Assembly: GCA_946894095.1 (NCBI GenBank) | Contig: OX335658.1 | Location: 13,383,001-13,447,000 of the forward strand | Reading direction: 5' to 3' | Length of the DNA stretch: 64,000 nucleotides | DNA from: Incurvaria masculella | Taxonomy: Eukaryota; Arthropoda; Insecta; Lepidoptera; Incurvariidae | Shown: one piece after another, positions 12,659-26,352 of the stretch | Numbering within the stretch: position 1 is the stretch's first letter | How the letters are laid out: every line of letters begins with the position of its first letter | Translations under genes and position numbers: made by a program | The notes under the pieces: generated by a model | What the model saw: only the letters and a program-made list of their open reading frames with translations | Told to the model about the DNA's origin: nothing | Database searches by the model: none

Positions 12659-15159
12659 ACAGGCTCTGAAGATCAAAGAAGTGTCGACATTGAGTTCATT
12701 GATCAATTTCAGTTACTTGTATATTTATTTAACCATACGTACTGAATCTGCTCCTGAACTGGCTGAACTTTGACAGCAGAACCTTTTAAAATTGGTTATA
12801 GTAGTAACTTTATTGACATTCAACTTAACAAACAACATTAAGTAACCAAATTGTACACATCATTCAAATAAACAATTGCATTAACTTTAATGTCGTAATG
12901 ACGACGTCACAAAGTACTACTTCAAGTTAGTCTCAGTTTCTGTTACGACTATTTATCTTAGCCTTAAATACCCCTTCTATCCAAATACGCACTGCCTCCT
13001 GAGTAATATCCCAGTACACTGTAGCTCTACATATTGGTAAAATAGAACAAGGGGAATTATTTAAAAGTTTGCTTCAGAAAATTCTCTCTTCATTATTGCT
13101 TCTGAAGTGGAAATGAAAGATCAAAATCATAATTTGGAGGTGACAAACATTGTGACCAAATAGGACCCTTGTGGTACTGTATTTATAATACTTATAAGTA
13201 ACTATAATACTGTACAAGTCATCGTTAGCTTACTACAAATATCTAGTAACGTTTGGAGAATCTCGAATACGGAACTAAGTAGGTGCATGGAAGTTATTCC
13301 CGCCAATAAAACCCTTGTTTGTTTAAAAACCTTGTTTAAATAACATATGTGTACCCTATCGCATCAGTGACACGGCGATATCCTCCGCAATGAGTCAAAT
13401 CATTATAAGCGTGTAGCAAAACATATTCCTTCGACTTCCCAATAACACATATGTGTTGTAAATTGGTACTTGCATAGAAATACTACTAAAGACACGGCAA
13501 CCTAATACATCATTTCTCCGACATTAGAAAGAAAGGAAACTCGACAAGCTCGACGCGTCGCTTCAAGATGTAAGAGGGAAAAGCAGAAAGTGCGATCTCC
13601 AAATTATAGCTTACACGGGACGAAGAGATCGCCAACACTACTTACGCACTTTATTCATGAAGCACCTAAAGATACTATACATGTAGAATTACGCAGATGA
13701 TTGATTACATCGGGGCAGTAAGAGTTGTTGGGCAATAATACAAATCTATGATCATTTCATTTAGTTAAACTATTGTTGTTAAACTGCATTAAGTCATGTA
13801 ACAAAGTGATTAATTGATCCGTGGATTCGATTAACTCGGTGAAGAAGAAACCGCACTCTTCACTAATGCGTTTCCTGTATTTGTAGCTCGGAGCGGCCTT
13901 ACAGGATTTATCTCAGGTGGTTAATCCTGGTTTAGGTTTAATATTTTAATATGTTAGGCTTCTTTTTTGTATTTTTATTTAATTAATACGCTGGTGGCCC
14001 ATTCGGCAATGTGGCAGTATGACAGAATAAAGACCTGGAGAATCTGGAGATAACTGAAAGAGACGTTAAATGTATGTCCAATGCCGATGCAGCGGCATAA
14101 AAATACGCGGTTGAACATTGCGCTAGAACAGCTGAACTTCATTTGAAAAGTTGAATAATGTATTTGTCCATGCTTGGTCAATACTTTTGAAACCGATTAA
14201 TACTAAAATATAAGACTGCGTAAAATATGACACCAATTCTCGTTCTCTCGGTCGATTTCGATCGCTCATTCTAAAACTTTTTTTCATCGTTAGTAAGTCT
14301 CACTCGCCGGTTCAGAATCAACTTGCCGTCTTGCTCTGATTAGCTGATTGATATTTAACGCCTCTGAAGCAGTGTTGCTGCCTCATCTGAGCTGAAACAA
14401 TTTAACCTGTCCAATTATAAAGTCTTAAATTGAGGAAATGAGATTTCGACCAAAACGCACCGTTTCCTGCAACTCTCCCCCTTGAAGACAATCAGTCACA
14501 CGTCGGCCGCGGGCGGCAGTGTCTGGCGGTTGGGTTGCTAAATAGCCCCCCAAGTGAGTTTTCGAGAAATGACCTTTTATGCGTAATTGCAATAACGGAT
14601 TAGGTGAAAATGCAGTTTCACAGTTCATCGGTGACGGTTTCGCGAATTTACCAATAGAGACTAAATGTTGCTACAATCCGATTTAAAATGCTAGATTCTA
14701 GACTCCTTCAATCACTATCATCATTTAAGTATTGCCAATTCAGTCCATTCAACATTTATATACGTAGTGGCATCCTCGGTTCCCAGTGCCGCGACGCCTT
14801 GGCGTTCGATAATTGAGGTTAAGCAAACCTGGGAACGTTTGGATGACTGGATGCGTTACTCTTTTCGACCGTCGAGGATTCCACGTTTAGGTCCCGTCAC
14901 TTACTAGGGGTAGGGTTAGTTCCGACCGGATTGGTGCCATCCAAAGAAGAGAAAATAAAGACGAAGTATCTTGTGGGCGTTACCCGGGTCGCCGCTGCCG
15001 TACTGAAATGCGTTCTTCGAGTCAATTCCAACATGTCTGCGACTATATTTGTCTGTGACATGCACGTTTTAGTTAAGTTGGCACTTGGAAAATTGGCGAT
15101 AGCCTAAATCATTCTAGGCGCGCTAGATGGTACAGCTCCTTCTTTTTTTTATATTATGA
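12659..15159. other. No gene recognised
   Basis: 12898-12962 is another copy of the gacgtcacaaagtactactt ... tatttatcttagcct repeat. The remaining sequence has only short open frames with no family signature. Confidence 0.45.
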
Positions 15160-15335
15160 GGTACCATTGGCTTGAATTAAACATTCTCAAGGCGACAACG
15201 GATAATTGTCCTCGTTTACCATCCAATTTAATGTAGTCGTGCAACATAAGCACCAAGTTCCCAGTCCCGATTAGTGGGTTGGGCTAATACCATGAGAGCA
15301 AGTGTGTTATTAGCCCTCCGTGTCTAGATCCTTGA
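15160..15335 (+). mobile_element. SINE body fragment
   Basis: Shares the 3' body (ccatccaatttaatgtagtcgtg, agtgggttgggctaatacca, attagccctccgtgtc) with the fuller SINEs at 17165, 33144 and 45765. The head is missing. Confidence 0.65.
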
Positions 15336-17164
15336 AAAAACAATATTGATAATTGGACTACCAGATCCTCAACGAAAGAGGCATTAGTGATTGGGAATAT
15401 GCTTATTTATATTATGTAAATATAAAGTTATAGATGAAGAGTGATCAAATAACCGGGTACTTATAGCAAAGCACGATGCCGTATGTAGCACGCCAGTAAA
15501 CAGCTGAGTACGAGATGTATTGGTTCTCTGGGACCGGTTCCTTGCACGAGCCAGCATTGCTGCCGTCTTGTGATACGTTTACAGTACCTACCTATGTAGC
15601 AATGCTTACATTTACTGCTAATGTTTCTCTATCATAATCTAAACCCTTGCTTTTACTTCCTGTTGCGTGATCTTGATCATCTTTATTTGTTTCACAAATT
15701 TTTCTTCTATCTATTTCTTTTTTATATTTTAAACCTATTCATTAGTTTTTAGATAATAGCGTATGCTTAGATTAAGCTACATAAGGGGCTGGCCACTGGT
15801 GTTAGTTTGGATCCACCAAAACCGTCTTGTCCTGAGCTAATGCTTCAACTGGTCATTGTTAAGAGTTATCTTAAGTTTGCATTCCAAGTGTCAGTTTGGA
15901 TCCACCAATACCTTGTCCTAAGCCCACCGACACTTTTTTGCCCTAAGCCGATGCTTCAAGCGATTGATATTATCTCGATTATCCAAAGAAACTTTATAAA
16001 TTCTAAACTTCTGTCATCATATTAGCCAAACACACCTCAATCTCAAAGGAACTAGCTAGCTCCCATGTCAGATTCTTTCTTGTATCGCAAGGTTTCATAT
16101 AACTAGATAAAAACACGGAAAATTTTCATTTTTAGCTTTGAAAATCTTGTTAAAAAATGGATGGTACCAATCTGGTTAACACCTAGTAAATAAGGCAGCC
16201 TTGTTTCCGATTTGTTCTGTTGTGATACTGATATGATATACTCTAGCGTAGAAAAAATCTAAACACTCATCTCCCGATGTGCATACTCACAAGCAAAGCC
16301 TTACATGCTAACCGGGTCGATCAGATGTTCCGTGAATGCTTACTGGACGGGTCGCGTTCACAAATGATAAAAAAAAAACGAAAAAACTGATGTTCTGTTG
16401 TTACTGATTCCAACACCATTTTGAAACAATTTTCAACGAGCGATAATTGACCGAGCGAGCGCGAAACGCGAGCGGTCTCCGTTTCAGCTTGGGAAAAAAT
16501 GCTTTCGTGTGTCTGTCCGGCTCATCAGGGGTTCTCATACAGGTCGCATTTTTCGACCAATCTCGTGACAGTTTGTGAGCAGGCTCGGTAATTATATGGA
16601 TTTTTTGTCGGTTAGTTTTTTTTTTATAAAAAATATGACAAAACTTTAATTTTTAAGTAAGTACCTACCAAGTGAGAAAAATATAAGAAAAATAATAGGA
16701 TTTCATTTAAAAGTGCTAAGACAGACTCACAAGGTCTACAGCTCAAAGAACCACAAGTATTTTTAAGTTGTAAGTTAAATGCACGCGCCCAAAGGCCTCA
16801 CAGAAAATCAATTTGATCTAGACCATATTGCAAGCTAAGGCATGAGGAGGTCTTCCGTGCGTCTCTTCGCTGGTCTTACATATTTAGGCAGTTCAAATGT
16901 TAAGTCGGTCGAAAACTTTCACCCTTCTAGAACCCAACCGCGCTCAGAGTTCCTTCACCCAGCTTTATCAAACCGCAAGGCGTCGCGCCACTGAGATACC
17001 GAGGCTGAAAATGATCCATATCCGTCCCATAAAAAAACGAGCCTCCAATTGCATTAAATATTTATATTGTGTCCTAAACACCATACATATATCAATACTA
17101 TAGTGACCAAATTGAATTAATGTGACGGAATTAGATCGGATCCGAGTCGTACGGTTATTGGAGG
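15336..17164. other. No gene; small direct repeat at 15800-15965
   Basis: The segment GTTTGGATCCACCAA ... GTCCTGAGC / GTCCTAAGC ... ATGCTTCAA occurs twice about 90 bp apart (15806 and 15894). Around 16530-16630 there is a dispersed repeat (caggtcgcattt ... gtttgtgagcaggctcggtaat) that recurs at 53295-53350. Confidence 0.5.
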
Positions 17165-17585
17165 TCGTCAAATCACGCTCGTTGCTCGGCGAGCAGGCAA
17201 GTTGGTTATTTTTCTGAGCAACTGGTAGGACCTTGCTTCTCATGCGAGAGGTCATAGGTTTAATCCCCGCCCTTTTCACGTAACACTGTTTTATCTTTGT
17301 GAGCTGGATAAGTGCATATTTCTTCACGAATGGGAGCTGTTCAGGATCTAAAACTGTCAGTTTTCTTCTTTACTAGGTGGTAGGGTTGGTATCATCGCAT
17401 TAGATGAAAAGATGGTAGACCGATAAAGAAAAGTTGTCCAAGTTTTCGATCCAGTTCAATGAAGCCGTGCTGATTAAGGAAGATCCTGGTATAGCATCTA
17501 ATTCCTTCGGGAAATCACTGTAATATCATGAAAGTAGGTGTGGTATTAGCCATCCATGTCCAGTTACACAAAAACCTGGACCAGA
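17165..17585 (+). mobile_element. tRNA-headed SINE
   Basis: The head contains TGAGCAACTGGTAGGACC (A-box-like) and ATAGGTTTAATCCCC (B-box-like). It is followed by a tgagctggataagtgca linker and the body shared with other SINEs here (taggtggtagggttggtatc, atcgcattagatgaaaagat, attagccatccatgtccag). The shared body defines the family, and the head differs from the copies at 33.5 and 37.8 kb. Confidence 0.75.
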
Positions 17586-19282
17586 AAAGAAAGACAGTAG
17601 AAGCAAAGAAGCAAATTAGGATAACATAAGTTGCGCTGCCAACCAACCAATTAAAACAGATCAAATAAAACTATTACAACCTCCAAATAGATCAATACAA
17701 AACAAAAACGTATTAACCTTCTTGCGGTGCTGCAAATAAAAAAACTAAGGTCCATTCACACTCCACGAATGTCATCCTCGATCGCATGACTTAGGACCTT
17801 GAACTTAGCACAATAACTGTCATAGTTGAATAGCAACCATCTAGCCGTGTGCGGTTTCCAAGGCCGACTACTTTTTTTTATGAGCGTCCGTTTGTTATTG
17901 CAACTGATTGTAATTGCGCAGTCATTGTCGTCAGTCTGTTGATGATATGTAACGAAATAAGTTCAGATAATCTAGCTTCTATCTTTATTGTTTCCTGAAC
18001 TTTAAACAATTGGAATACTTTCGCAACTTCTCAGGTAATGCTCTTTGCTTTTAAGTATCTTGGAAATGCTCTTTGTTTTGGCTTAAGAATATAATATGTA
18101 TAGTTATGGTCGAATTTATTTCCACGTGCATGGTAACTAAATGGCAGGATTTGTCCTGATTTTCGGAATCTTGCCTGGATTTTGGTACGTCTATAGACTT
18201 ATCTAGTTATTTACTGATTGTTTTACTTTCTTAGCATATCACTGAATCATAGAAGATATCATCGAGATCGAATATAATCCGACCACAGAAAACTTTATCC
18301 TCCCTGGTAAATGAGATTTTTTCCCGATTCATTTGATAGTTTGGTCAGAGTTGGTGATCATTTAATAGTTTGGATAGTTTTGGATTTCAATCTGTAACTT
18401 TTAATTCCTGAAGGCGTATCTATCAGCGTAAGATTAATTGGGCATCCATTCGAAACAATAAGAAAACTTTCATAAAGTTCTTGTAATGTGCTACATGAAC
18501 CATAGTAAAAGTTGTTTGATATCAACAGACGATCATGAAAATTCATCTATAAATGATCTTATGACGATCTTAATAGGACAAAAACTGCAATGTAAAAAGA
18601 AGAACCAAGCAAAAAAAAAAGGAAATAGTTGGTCTAACCGATATAGAAGAAACAAAGTCAAAAGCCAGCACAGGTTGGCCTGCGATAAGGGTATCTATCG
18701 GAGAAAAGAACAATAGCTGGTAACGCACGAATACACCCATTGTTTGTGGTTTTGGCATCACAAACTCTTCTTACAACCGCGATTAAGTGATTTCATTGAC
18801 GCGGATAGTAAATGCACTTTTAGGTACGAAACATTAATTGCGTTGATTGTCGTATTACTCACGCTGTGTTCCCAATTGCGTATATCACACACACAGTACC
18901 CATATACGCATTCACGATCGTTCCGAATTGTTGATATTGTCTTCCGTGAACGGTATCACGGTACTAGTGACGTTGCTCGACACTCCACACAGCGCGTTCA
19001 AAATACGCACGGTTGGGAGCACAGAACATTGAGGAGTTAGTAGCATGAGCGGCGTAATGCTGTCATACTGGCTGTCATCGAACTGTCATGAAACGTGGTT
19101 AGTCTGTGCTGGTATGGTCGCGTGCATGTGTATTCTAAAATAATGATGTCGTTTCAGTGTTCGTCCAGAGACAAATTGTAGGTATGAAGCAATTACCCTC
19201 GAGACTGAGGTGAGATAGCTCACGTTAGTTGCGATTTATGTATCGCAGTGGCACGTACGTACGTGACGTATATGGTGCCGCC
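17586..19282. other. No gene recognised
   Basis: Only short open frames (for example 18486-18716 and 18744-19040, plus) with low-complexity or unrecognised products. No RNA gene or structured repeat seen. Confidence 0.45.
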
Positions 19283-20006
19283 GGGAGAACGGCAGAACGT
19301 ATAAAATGCAGATCGTATAAAATAATGTTTCAACGAAAAATCAAAAACCATGCACAACGTATAATCGGCAGATCATATAATTTTATACTTGACGCATGAA
19401 TAAATAAAAAAAATAAAATAACTGTTTTCTTCATGCATATCGTATAAAAGTCACAACGTATACAATTTTCGCATCTGCATTGAGCCTTAGATTCAATCTA
19501 AAACTGTTTAATTAACAAAAAAAGAGAACCATGCATATCGTATAATGTGAAAAATTTTCATTCTATAAACGCCCCAAACGTCATATATTTAAAGTATATA
19601 CTCGCGCGCCAATTTATTTGTTCTCAATTCATCAAAAATGGGCAAGGTTAGGTTATGTTAGGTTAGGCTAGGTTAGATTAGATTAGGTTAAGTTTGTGGC
19701 CATATTTTCCTCCGTAACACATACGGCTTTGTAGCAATTTCAGCTTTATATGTTTACTTATTAGAGCGCTTTATGCAGTGCTCCGTGTCATTTTACGTAC
19801 TGCATGGTTTTCTTTTTTTGTAAATTTTATACGTTGTGACTATTATATGTTACGCATGACGAAAAGAGTTGATTTAATTTGAAACTTTCTTCATGCACAA
19901 CGTATAAAATTATACATTGTGCATTTTATACGATATGCATGGTTTTGTAGTTTTGCACAAAACTGCTTTTATACGTTGTGAATTTTATACTTAGTGAATA
20001 CGACTC
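19283..20006. mobile_element. Non-coding element with 8-bp target duplication GTGCCGCC (copy 1)
   Basis: The direct repeat GTGCCGCC flanks the element at 19275-19282 and 20007-20014. The ends are GGGAGAACGGCAGAACGTAT and ...TTAGTGAATACGACTC. The interior is a scatter of short motifs in both orientations (ACAACGTATAA / TTATACGTTGTG, GCATATCGTATAA, CATGGTTTTC). There is no coding capacity and no long terminal inverted repeat. It includes a TTAGG-rich patch at 19645-19692 that the second copy (63187-63829) lacks. Confidence 0.88.
19643..19692 (+). repeat. Short interstitial telomere-like (TTAGG)n patch
   Basis: The reading aaggttaggttatgttaggt followed by taggctaggttagattagatt is an imperfect TTAGG array, the insect telomere motif. 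It lies inside the 19.3-kb element. Confidence 0.75.
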
Positions 20007-23000
20007 GTGCCGCCTATGAGTAAAAATGTTTATTCGGGACCCTTATGTTTGTGTGGGTGCCAAATATGTTTAATAAGGAAGTAGACATGGATAGAGGTCC
20101 ATGTTGATGAATATGAACAATGGTCTTAACCTAAATTATTTAAATTGGCTAAGATTATTTTTGACAACGTCAATAATTGAAAACGGAACTTAGGGTGAAA
20201 CTAAAATTAACCCAAAGTAATGATTCTAACATTGAAACTTTGTCAAAAGTGACATTTTATTCCTTCCATGCAAAATATTTCAAATTTAAAATGAGCAGAC
20301 TAGCTGACATAAAATTAGCAAGCAAGCGAGCTCTGCTCGGTTCACTGTTGTATTGGACGGATGTCGGGCTGAATGATTTCCTGGATATTATATGAGTTCC
20401 CCATACTTGGTATGGGGAACTAATTCACCCCTTGGAGTTTAATTTTCCCCAGAGATAGTCTGGACCTTCGAGAAAGTGTAAACCAAAATTCATCAACAAT
20501 AGTTAACAAGAGTTACTTTCGCATTTATAATTTTAACATGGATAAAAAATCTACTTGGAAGGCAATTCAAAGGCAATAAAACACAAGGCACGTTTGAATC
20601 TTCAAAAAGTTGTTTGTTTGTGTGGTATCCAGACCTAAGTTGGTGTATTCTAATTAAATACTTGCCCCGGAACCATATTTACAAAATGGTTGGGTAAATG
20701 GTCTGAACAAGGAACTAATCGAGACCATTTCGCAATAACAGACGGAGAGACGTCCGAGCAATCGATTCGATCCTAGGGTCGATCGTGTTCACGCAAGTCG
20801 TTACGAATAGACGATATCAGCCACGCAACTGCAGTTGTGTCACCGATCTGCTAAACTTTGACGATCTCTTCAATTTCATAGAGAAAGATTAGCAGGAAAA
20901 TAAAAATAATACGAATCCGAGTGTGTAATCATCTAATGGAGGAAATAAAGAAACTGAAACTGAAGTCAAAACGAGATGGTTGTTAAAAAGAACGTTAAAC
21001 TCTTTAAACGTTCTTGGATGTTAATATGCCTGCGAAAGCCAAAAAACTCAATGCTGATTAAGAATCAGCATAGAGTTTTTGAATAAGAGATAAGAATAAG
21101 CAGCACGTTTAAGTTGGGTTTGTAATTAAAAAAATGGATGACAGCGGGTCAATATTGTAGGTGCGCTAGGTCAGTCAAATCCGGTGCACAATTTTTTGGT
21201 GCACAATCTTTGCAATCGATGAATTCCAAAATACGCATGCCCTTTTTGAAAATATGGACTGCATGACATTTTTTCGGCTCAAAATGTTTCTATGCTCAAA
21301 CGAACTTATTTTAATTATTAGATTTTATAGGAATCTTTGCTAGTCCTTAGAAATCTTAGTTAAGCCCAGAATCGTTGGTTATCCTATAAGTATTTCGTAA
21401 GCCTAGAAATATTTGGTAATCTTTTAGGAATGTTTGGTAGTACTTGAAGAATCTTTAAAATCTCAAGGAATCTTTCGTAGTCCTTGGGATTCTGGAAATG
21501 ACAAGGTAATCCTGGTAATCTTGACTACTGGTATTCCGGTGTACACTTTCTGCTCTAGCGACTAACCCCTCGGTGCGCTAGATGACACATCTCCTTTCTT
21601 TTTGATCTGACGGTTAGTGCTTCCGCATCTCGTTTGCATTTGGGGACAGTTTTTTTTCCAAATTGTAAAGACAATGCTTACGCCTGATACATGCTACACA
21701 TAACCAAAGGAGTTCCTAACTGTGCGAAGTGAAAGTTGCGTGCTTGAGGTATGAAAACGGTATGCTGTAGCAATTGGCACGTCCCTTGTTGCTCAAGAAA
21801 CTCCAAACAAAGACACTCCATTTACATTCGATGTCGGTTTCGAAGTTCCATCGAGCAAGCTGCGAGCCAAGGCCAAGCGCAATAAAAATTTGCAGTGACA
21901 TTGTACCGGATAATTAAGATATTAAATTGGTTTGATTGCTTTACTCACATTGTTGGTAACAATTCCGACAGTTCCGACCATAGATTTCGGAAATAATTTC
22001 CAAAATCTTTGGTTCCGACACTTCTAAAGAATACTATTGTCGCACTGCATTTCTTATTCAGTGCATGTCGTAAGAGGCGACTACGGGCCGAGTGCACGGA
22101 AGGAGACAAAATAAAAATCAACGTCAACGTATGGTTGAACTTGTCACTTGATGGACAGTATGGAAAGGAGCTGAGTGAACTCGAGCATTGATTAAGATGG
22201 TTATACTAGCCAATGCGAATGGTTTGATTGCGTTAAGTTCCTGATCTCTATGGAATGAGAACAAAAAAAAACATGTATAATTCCAGTTAACGTTCTACCA
22301 AAACAGAAAGAAAAATGTTACAGAAATTGATATTTTATGCATGGAAAAAATGTTTGAAGTCAGGTCTCAAATATATTATTTTTCAAGTTTGCGGCTTATA
22401 TTAATATTAACTAATATTTATTTTAATAACATTTCAATTTTTTTATTTTTGATTAGGTTTAATTTAACATTATCTCCCCATTCAGCGAAGAACATGTTTA
22501 ACTATTCCCAATTTCTTTAACGAAACAATAAAAAACACGCTTTATGCGGGTTGGTCACATTTAGAAAGAATTATTTCGAGCTGCTCTAACTAAGCGACGT
22601 CGGGCTCTGGCTACCTCGTTCCAAAATATTTAGGAATGAGGATGCTCTTAACTCGGGCGTCTCTTCCTGCAATCGGGCCTAAGTGATTATTTGTTCGTGT
22701 TTCGGACTTCACGTGAAACTGTAGGTCGCGTTCCTTATTTACTAACTGATAGGGCCCTGGTTGGTACTGGCACCATCGCATTAGATGAATTAATTTTAAT
22801 TTCGTTTTAAGTTGTATTTTTACATGTACTTTGACCTGGTAACATTTGCTTCCAAAGTATTAGCTTCGTAATTATTTTATGTATTTTTTTGAGGGAAGAG
22901 GAGTGGAGTGGATTGGAGCGATTTATTTGTTTCTTTAATTTGATTTGTAATCGTTCCTCTGTCGTATTGCTGGACGTAAAGGTAACTAAAACATTTTTAA

Positions 23001-25129
23001 TAGGTAATTTCGGCATCGATGAAACGAGAGTCATTTGTAGAAACCTTTATATTTGAGGTCATAATTCGTTTAATTTTCATTACTTTTATTTTCCCGCAGT
23101 GGACGCAACATTTTCCCTTAATTTTGCAAAGGAGAAAATAATAGTAACATACATAAAACCGTCATCAAATGCTTCTTTCCTATTTCGTTTCAACATGTGT
23201 ATAATAAATGCATTAGTTAAACCTTAAAATCATGAAATTAAAAAAAACCGTTGTGGCTAACCGTCGTATTTTATTTAGCACTTTTGTTGGGACCTAGGCT
23301 TCCCATCTATCCGGCTTTTCGGAGTTTCGTGTCCGGACTTTATCCGGACTTTTTTACTTAGAGGGGAAGGTAGTTTAAATGTGGCTTAAAATCTATATTA
23401 AATTTAATTTGATGTCCTGTTTTTTTTTAAATGACCGATTTTTTTTCTGAAATTTTTAAATGTAATCATTTTATCGAGCTCGCAAGCTGCCTGCTTGCGC
23501 CGTACGGTTAACTGGCAAGGGTTCAAATTAGTAATATCACAATGCGTATTTTTTGAAGTCTCAAAAGAACATCAGCTGACAACCCTAAACCAGATAATTA
23601 GAAAGCACATTGGCTCAATTAGAAGAACGATAACTAGATTTGTAGACAAACGCCTACAGAGGTATCTTCCTACATAGTGATTCATCTTGTCTACCTACCT
23701 ACATTCTGGGTCATTGCTAGTTTAGTATATAACATGTAGATACCTCGCTCAGCACGTGGGTCGAACCTACACACTTATACTTACTTTATAGATACCGGTC
23801 GGTATATTTTTTCGGGTATACCTCGTGTTCAAAGATGTTGGTGCCTTTTAAAGTATCTGCAAAATAGCTTTCCATACAATTAAACAAAGTTAAAGAATTG
23901 TTTGTCTTGCAATTAGTTATATCACTATGCCGTTGTAAACAGCATTTTTATGACGAGAAAATAATATTACATATTGATTTAGCAAATAAAATCGTATTCT
24001 TTTTTAAATTTTGGTTTTTGGTGGTCGATGGAAATAAACGAAATAAATAAAGCGCGCCATTCCTAAACCCATCGGACTCCAACCAAGCGTTGCAACCGAT
24101 TTTCATCAAATGTTGCATTTCTCCTGGACCAAACCTTACAAAAATACCTTTCAAATATATATATGTAGACACAGCAATGGGCTGTCCATTCATTATAAAA
24201 AATGTGTGCCTAAATATTTTATTAGGCGAAACGAGGTTGACAATTATTCATCCGAAGGGTACCCTAAGATGTTACGTCGGTTTTCGGGAGCCAGAAATGG
24301 CACCCTGATTTTTACCTATTGCATGCTTCTCGGAATAGGTTTTTCTTTCTGCTAAAATTTTTAAAAAAATTGGACCTTCGATCCGTAGAGTTGCAAGCTG
24401 TCAAAAATGCATGTGAGCAACAAATCATCTCGAAACAAAACTAAGCAAACAGCCGCATTATCTTCTTCAATATTTACCTCAACTCCGACAAAATTCCGAG
24501 TCGACTGGCTAGATCAGCTGTTTAACGAGTTTGAGAGACGGACGCAACTCTTGTCACTCGATCACAACACTCATTGGAAGACCAGTTTCTTTTGGTTTCG
24601 TCACTGCACAGGAGAAAAACTAGAAGACGGGCGCTCGTCCGTGAAATGACGAAAATTCGCGGCCGATTTATACGACGTTTCCCGCGCAACTACGGGAGAC
24701 CACAAAACGCCCAACCGCACTCGACGCTGCGTGGAAGTCGACTGATTGTGATGCGCCCGATGGCGGCGGCTGGCTGTGGCCAGCCGGTTTGGTCTCTGTT
24801 GTGATGTCCGAGCGGCGGATTCAATTGAGGAGGCATTTATTACACTTGCCCGGAGATAAAATGGCATATATGGTCCGTGATACGTGAGATATTGTGAAAA
24901 ACCACACGTCAATATTTAGCGTTTGCAGGTGCAATAATCGACATACCTAAATAATTACAGCCGACGCGACGTATCGGATGCGGGCGTTTATTTGCATTCT
25001 CGTTGTGGTGCGTAATTATGAAAATAACATGTGATTGAAAAAAATACATTTCGAAGGTACGTTTCATACAATGGCTTGTGCCTGTTTTCTACCTTCGCTC
25101 AACGCGGACCTGAGAGAAAATGCATCAAT
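20007..25129. other. No gene recognised; hairpins and a degenerate minisatellite
   Basis: Two hairpins are visible: agaacgtt-aaactctt-taaacgttct near 20990-21014, and AAAACTCAATGCTGATT with its near complement at 21042-21080. A SINE body piece lies at 22690-22795. The open frames at 24090-24355 and 24574-24912 are unrecognised. 24650-24790 is a GC-rich patch. Confidence 0.45.
21318..21500 (+). repeat. Degenerate minisatellite, unit ~22-25 bp
   Basis: Variants of aggaatctttggtagtcctt recur about seven times (gaatctttgctagtcctt, gaatcgttggttatccta, gaatgtttggtagtactt, gaatctttcgtagtcctt). Confidence 0.65.
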
Positions 25130-25375
25130 TTACAATAGATTTTCCAAAAATGAAAACCGTCCGATACTCTACGTCTTTTATTTATAGGGTCGGTAAACAA
25201 TGGAATCAACTCCCTTCCCAGGTATTTCCCCCAAATAGGTTTAGGGCCCTTCAAACATGGCGTTAAAAATCACCTGACCGGCTGGAATGGTTTTCGCAGC
25301 CCCCCTGAAAGTTCGGAAGCCTACGGGCGTCGTCAGGCACTGGGCCCAATGCCGCGCTTATAATAAAAAAAAAAA
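25130..25375 (+). pseudogene. LINE ORF2 C-terminal remnant
   Basis: The frame reads ENRPILYVFYL ... GKQWNQLPSQVFPPNRFRA ... FKR-like end with stops and one frameshift, matching the usual end of a non-LTR retrotransposon ORF2 (W..LP..VFP...F). It ends in a short poly-A at 25366. The PPESSEAYGRRQALGP-like tail matches 5960-6020. Confidence 0.55.
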
Positions 25376-25639
25376 CAAATTGGTGCCTCCAATAATGTAG
25401 GTCACGCTTCTTGCAAGAAAACAATATTATTTGAAGTATATATTTTCTCAGGGATGGCACCTGTATAGAATACCAAGTACTTTAGAATCATAAAAGATAC
25501 CAAAGCACACCAACGAACTGCCAAGAACACCTGAAGTTTATTTGCTGGTTTTTATTCACTTAGTTGCTCGAATCCGCACAAATTGTAACATGACTTAGTG
25601 TAATTTGACTACAAGAAGTTGAATAAATAGATGAAATGA

Positions 25640-25870
25640 AATGAAATAAGAACACCAAAGACCACAAAACAACACCAAACAACACTAAACAATACCAATC
25701 AACACCAAAAAACAAACAACACCAAACCACACCAAGCGATGCCCAACAACGCCGAACAACACAGAGAATTACCTAACCACACCAAACAAAAACGAAAAAA
25801 CCGAACAACACCAAACGATAGAAACAACACTAAAAAACATCATAAACATCAAAGAATAACTAAAAACGCT
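25640..25870 (+). repeat. Degenerate AACACCA-type simple repeat
   Basis: Irregular run of aacaccaaa / aacactaaa / aataccaat motifs over about 230 bp with no coding potential. Confidence 0.75.
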
Positions 25871-25964
25871 CAAGAAAACCTACTAAAGTAAACTAAATAC
25901 ATAAAATCTAAGAAAAAAAATCGAAGAGCATCTAATGACACCAAATAAAACGGATAGAGGTACT

Positions 25965-26315
25965 CATTCCATGGTTCGGAATCCATGTAAAACTGTAGCT
26001 GTAAAATCTCTGTAGGGTTACGCCCATCCGGGTTGGCACCATCGTATTAGATGACACGGAAAACACGGCCAAATTTTCATTGCCGCTTCGACCACTTTTT
26101 CATCCAATGCGATGGTACCAACCCGGGCGGGCTTAAACCCTAGTAGGGAATAGGAACCTACAGTTTTACATGGATTTCGAACCATGGAGCAGCTCGCATT
26201 CGTGACGAAATGCACTTATCGAACTCAGAAAGAGGACCCAGTCGGGACGAGGAATTGAACCCAGACCTCTGGTACGCTCGGCCAGTCCCCGCGCCACTAG
26301 GCTACGAGCCGCTCA
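25965..26315 (-). mobile_element. tRNA-headed SINE, minus strand
   Basis: The complement starts CGGCTCGTAGCCTAGTGGCG (A box) with GGTCTGGGTTCAATTCC (B box) about 35 bp on. The body follows (agctgctccatggttcg, gcccgcccgggttggtacc, atcgcattggatgaaaaa). It is the same head and body as the 33144-33548 copy. Confidence 0.8.
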
Positions 26316-26352
26316 AAGTTAAATACAGTTTATTTATGAATGAACGTTTTTT

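Noticed and set aside
24574..24912. GC-rich overlapping frames on both strands as a coding exon
   Set aside because: Neither strand gives a recognisable protein, and no convincing splice partners were found.
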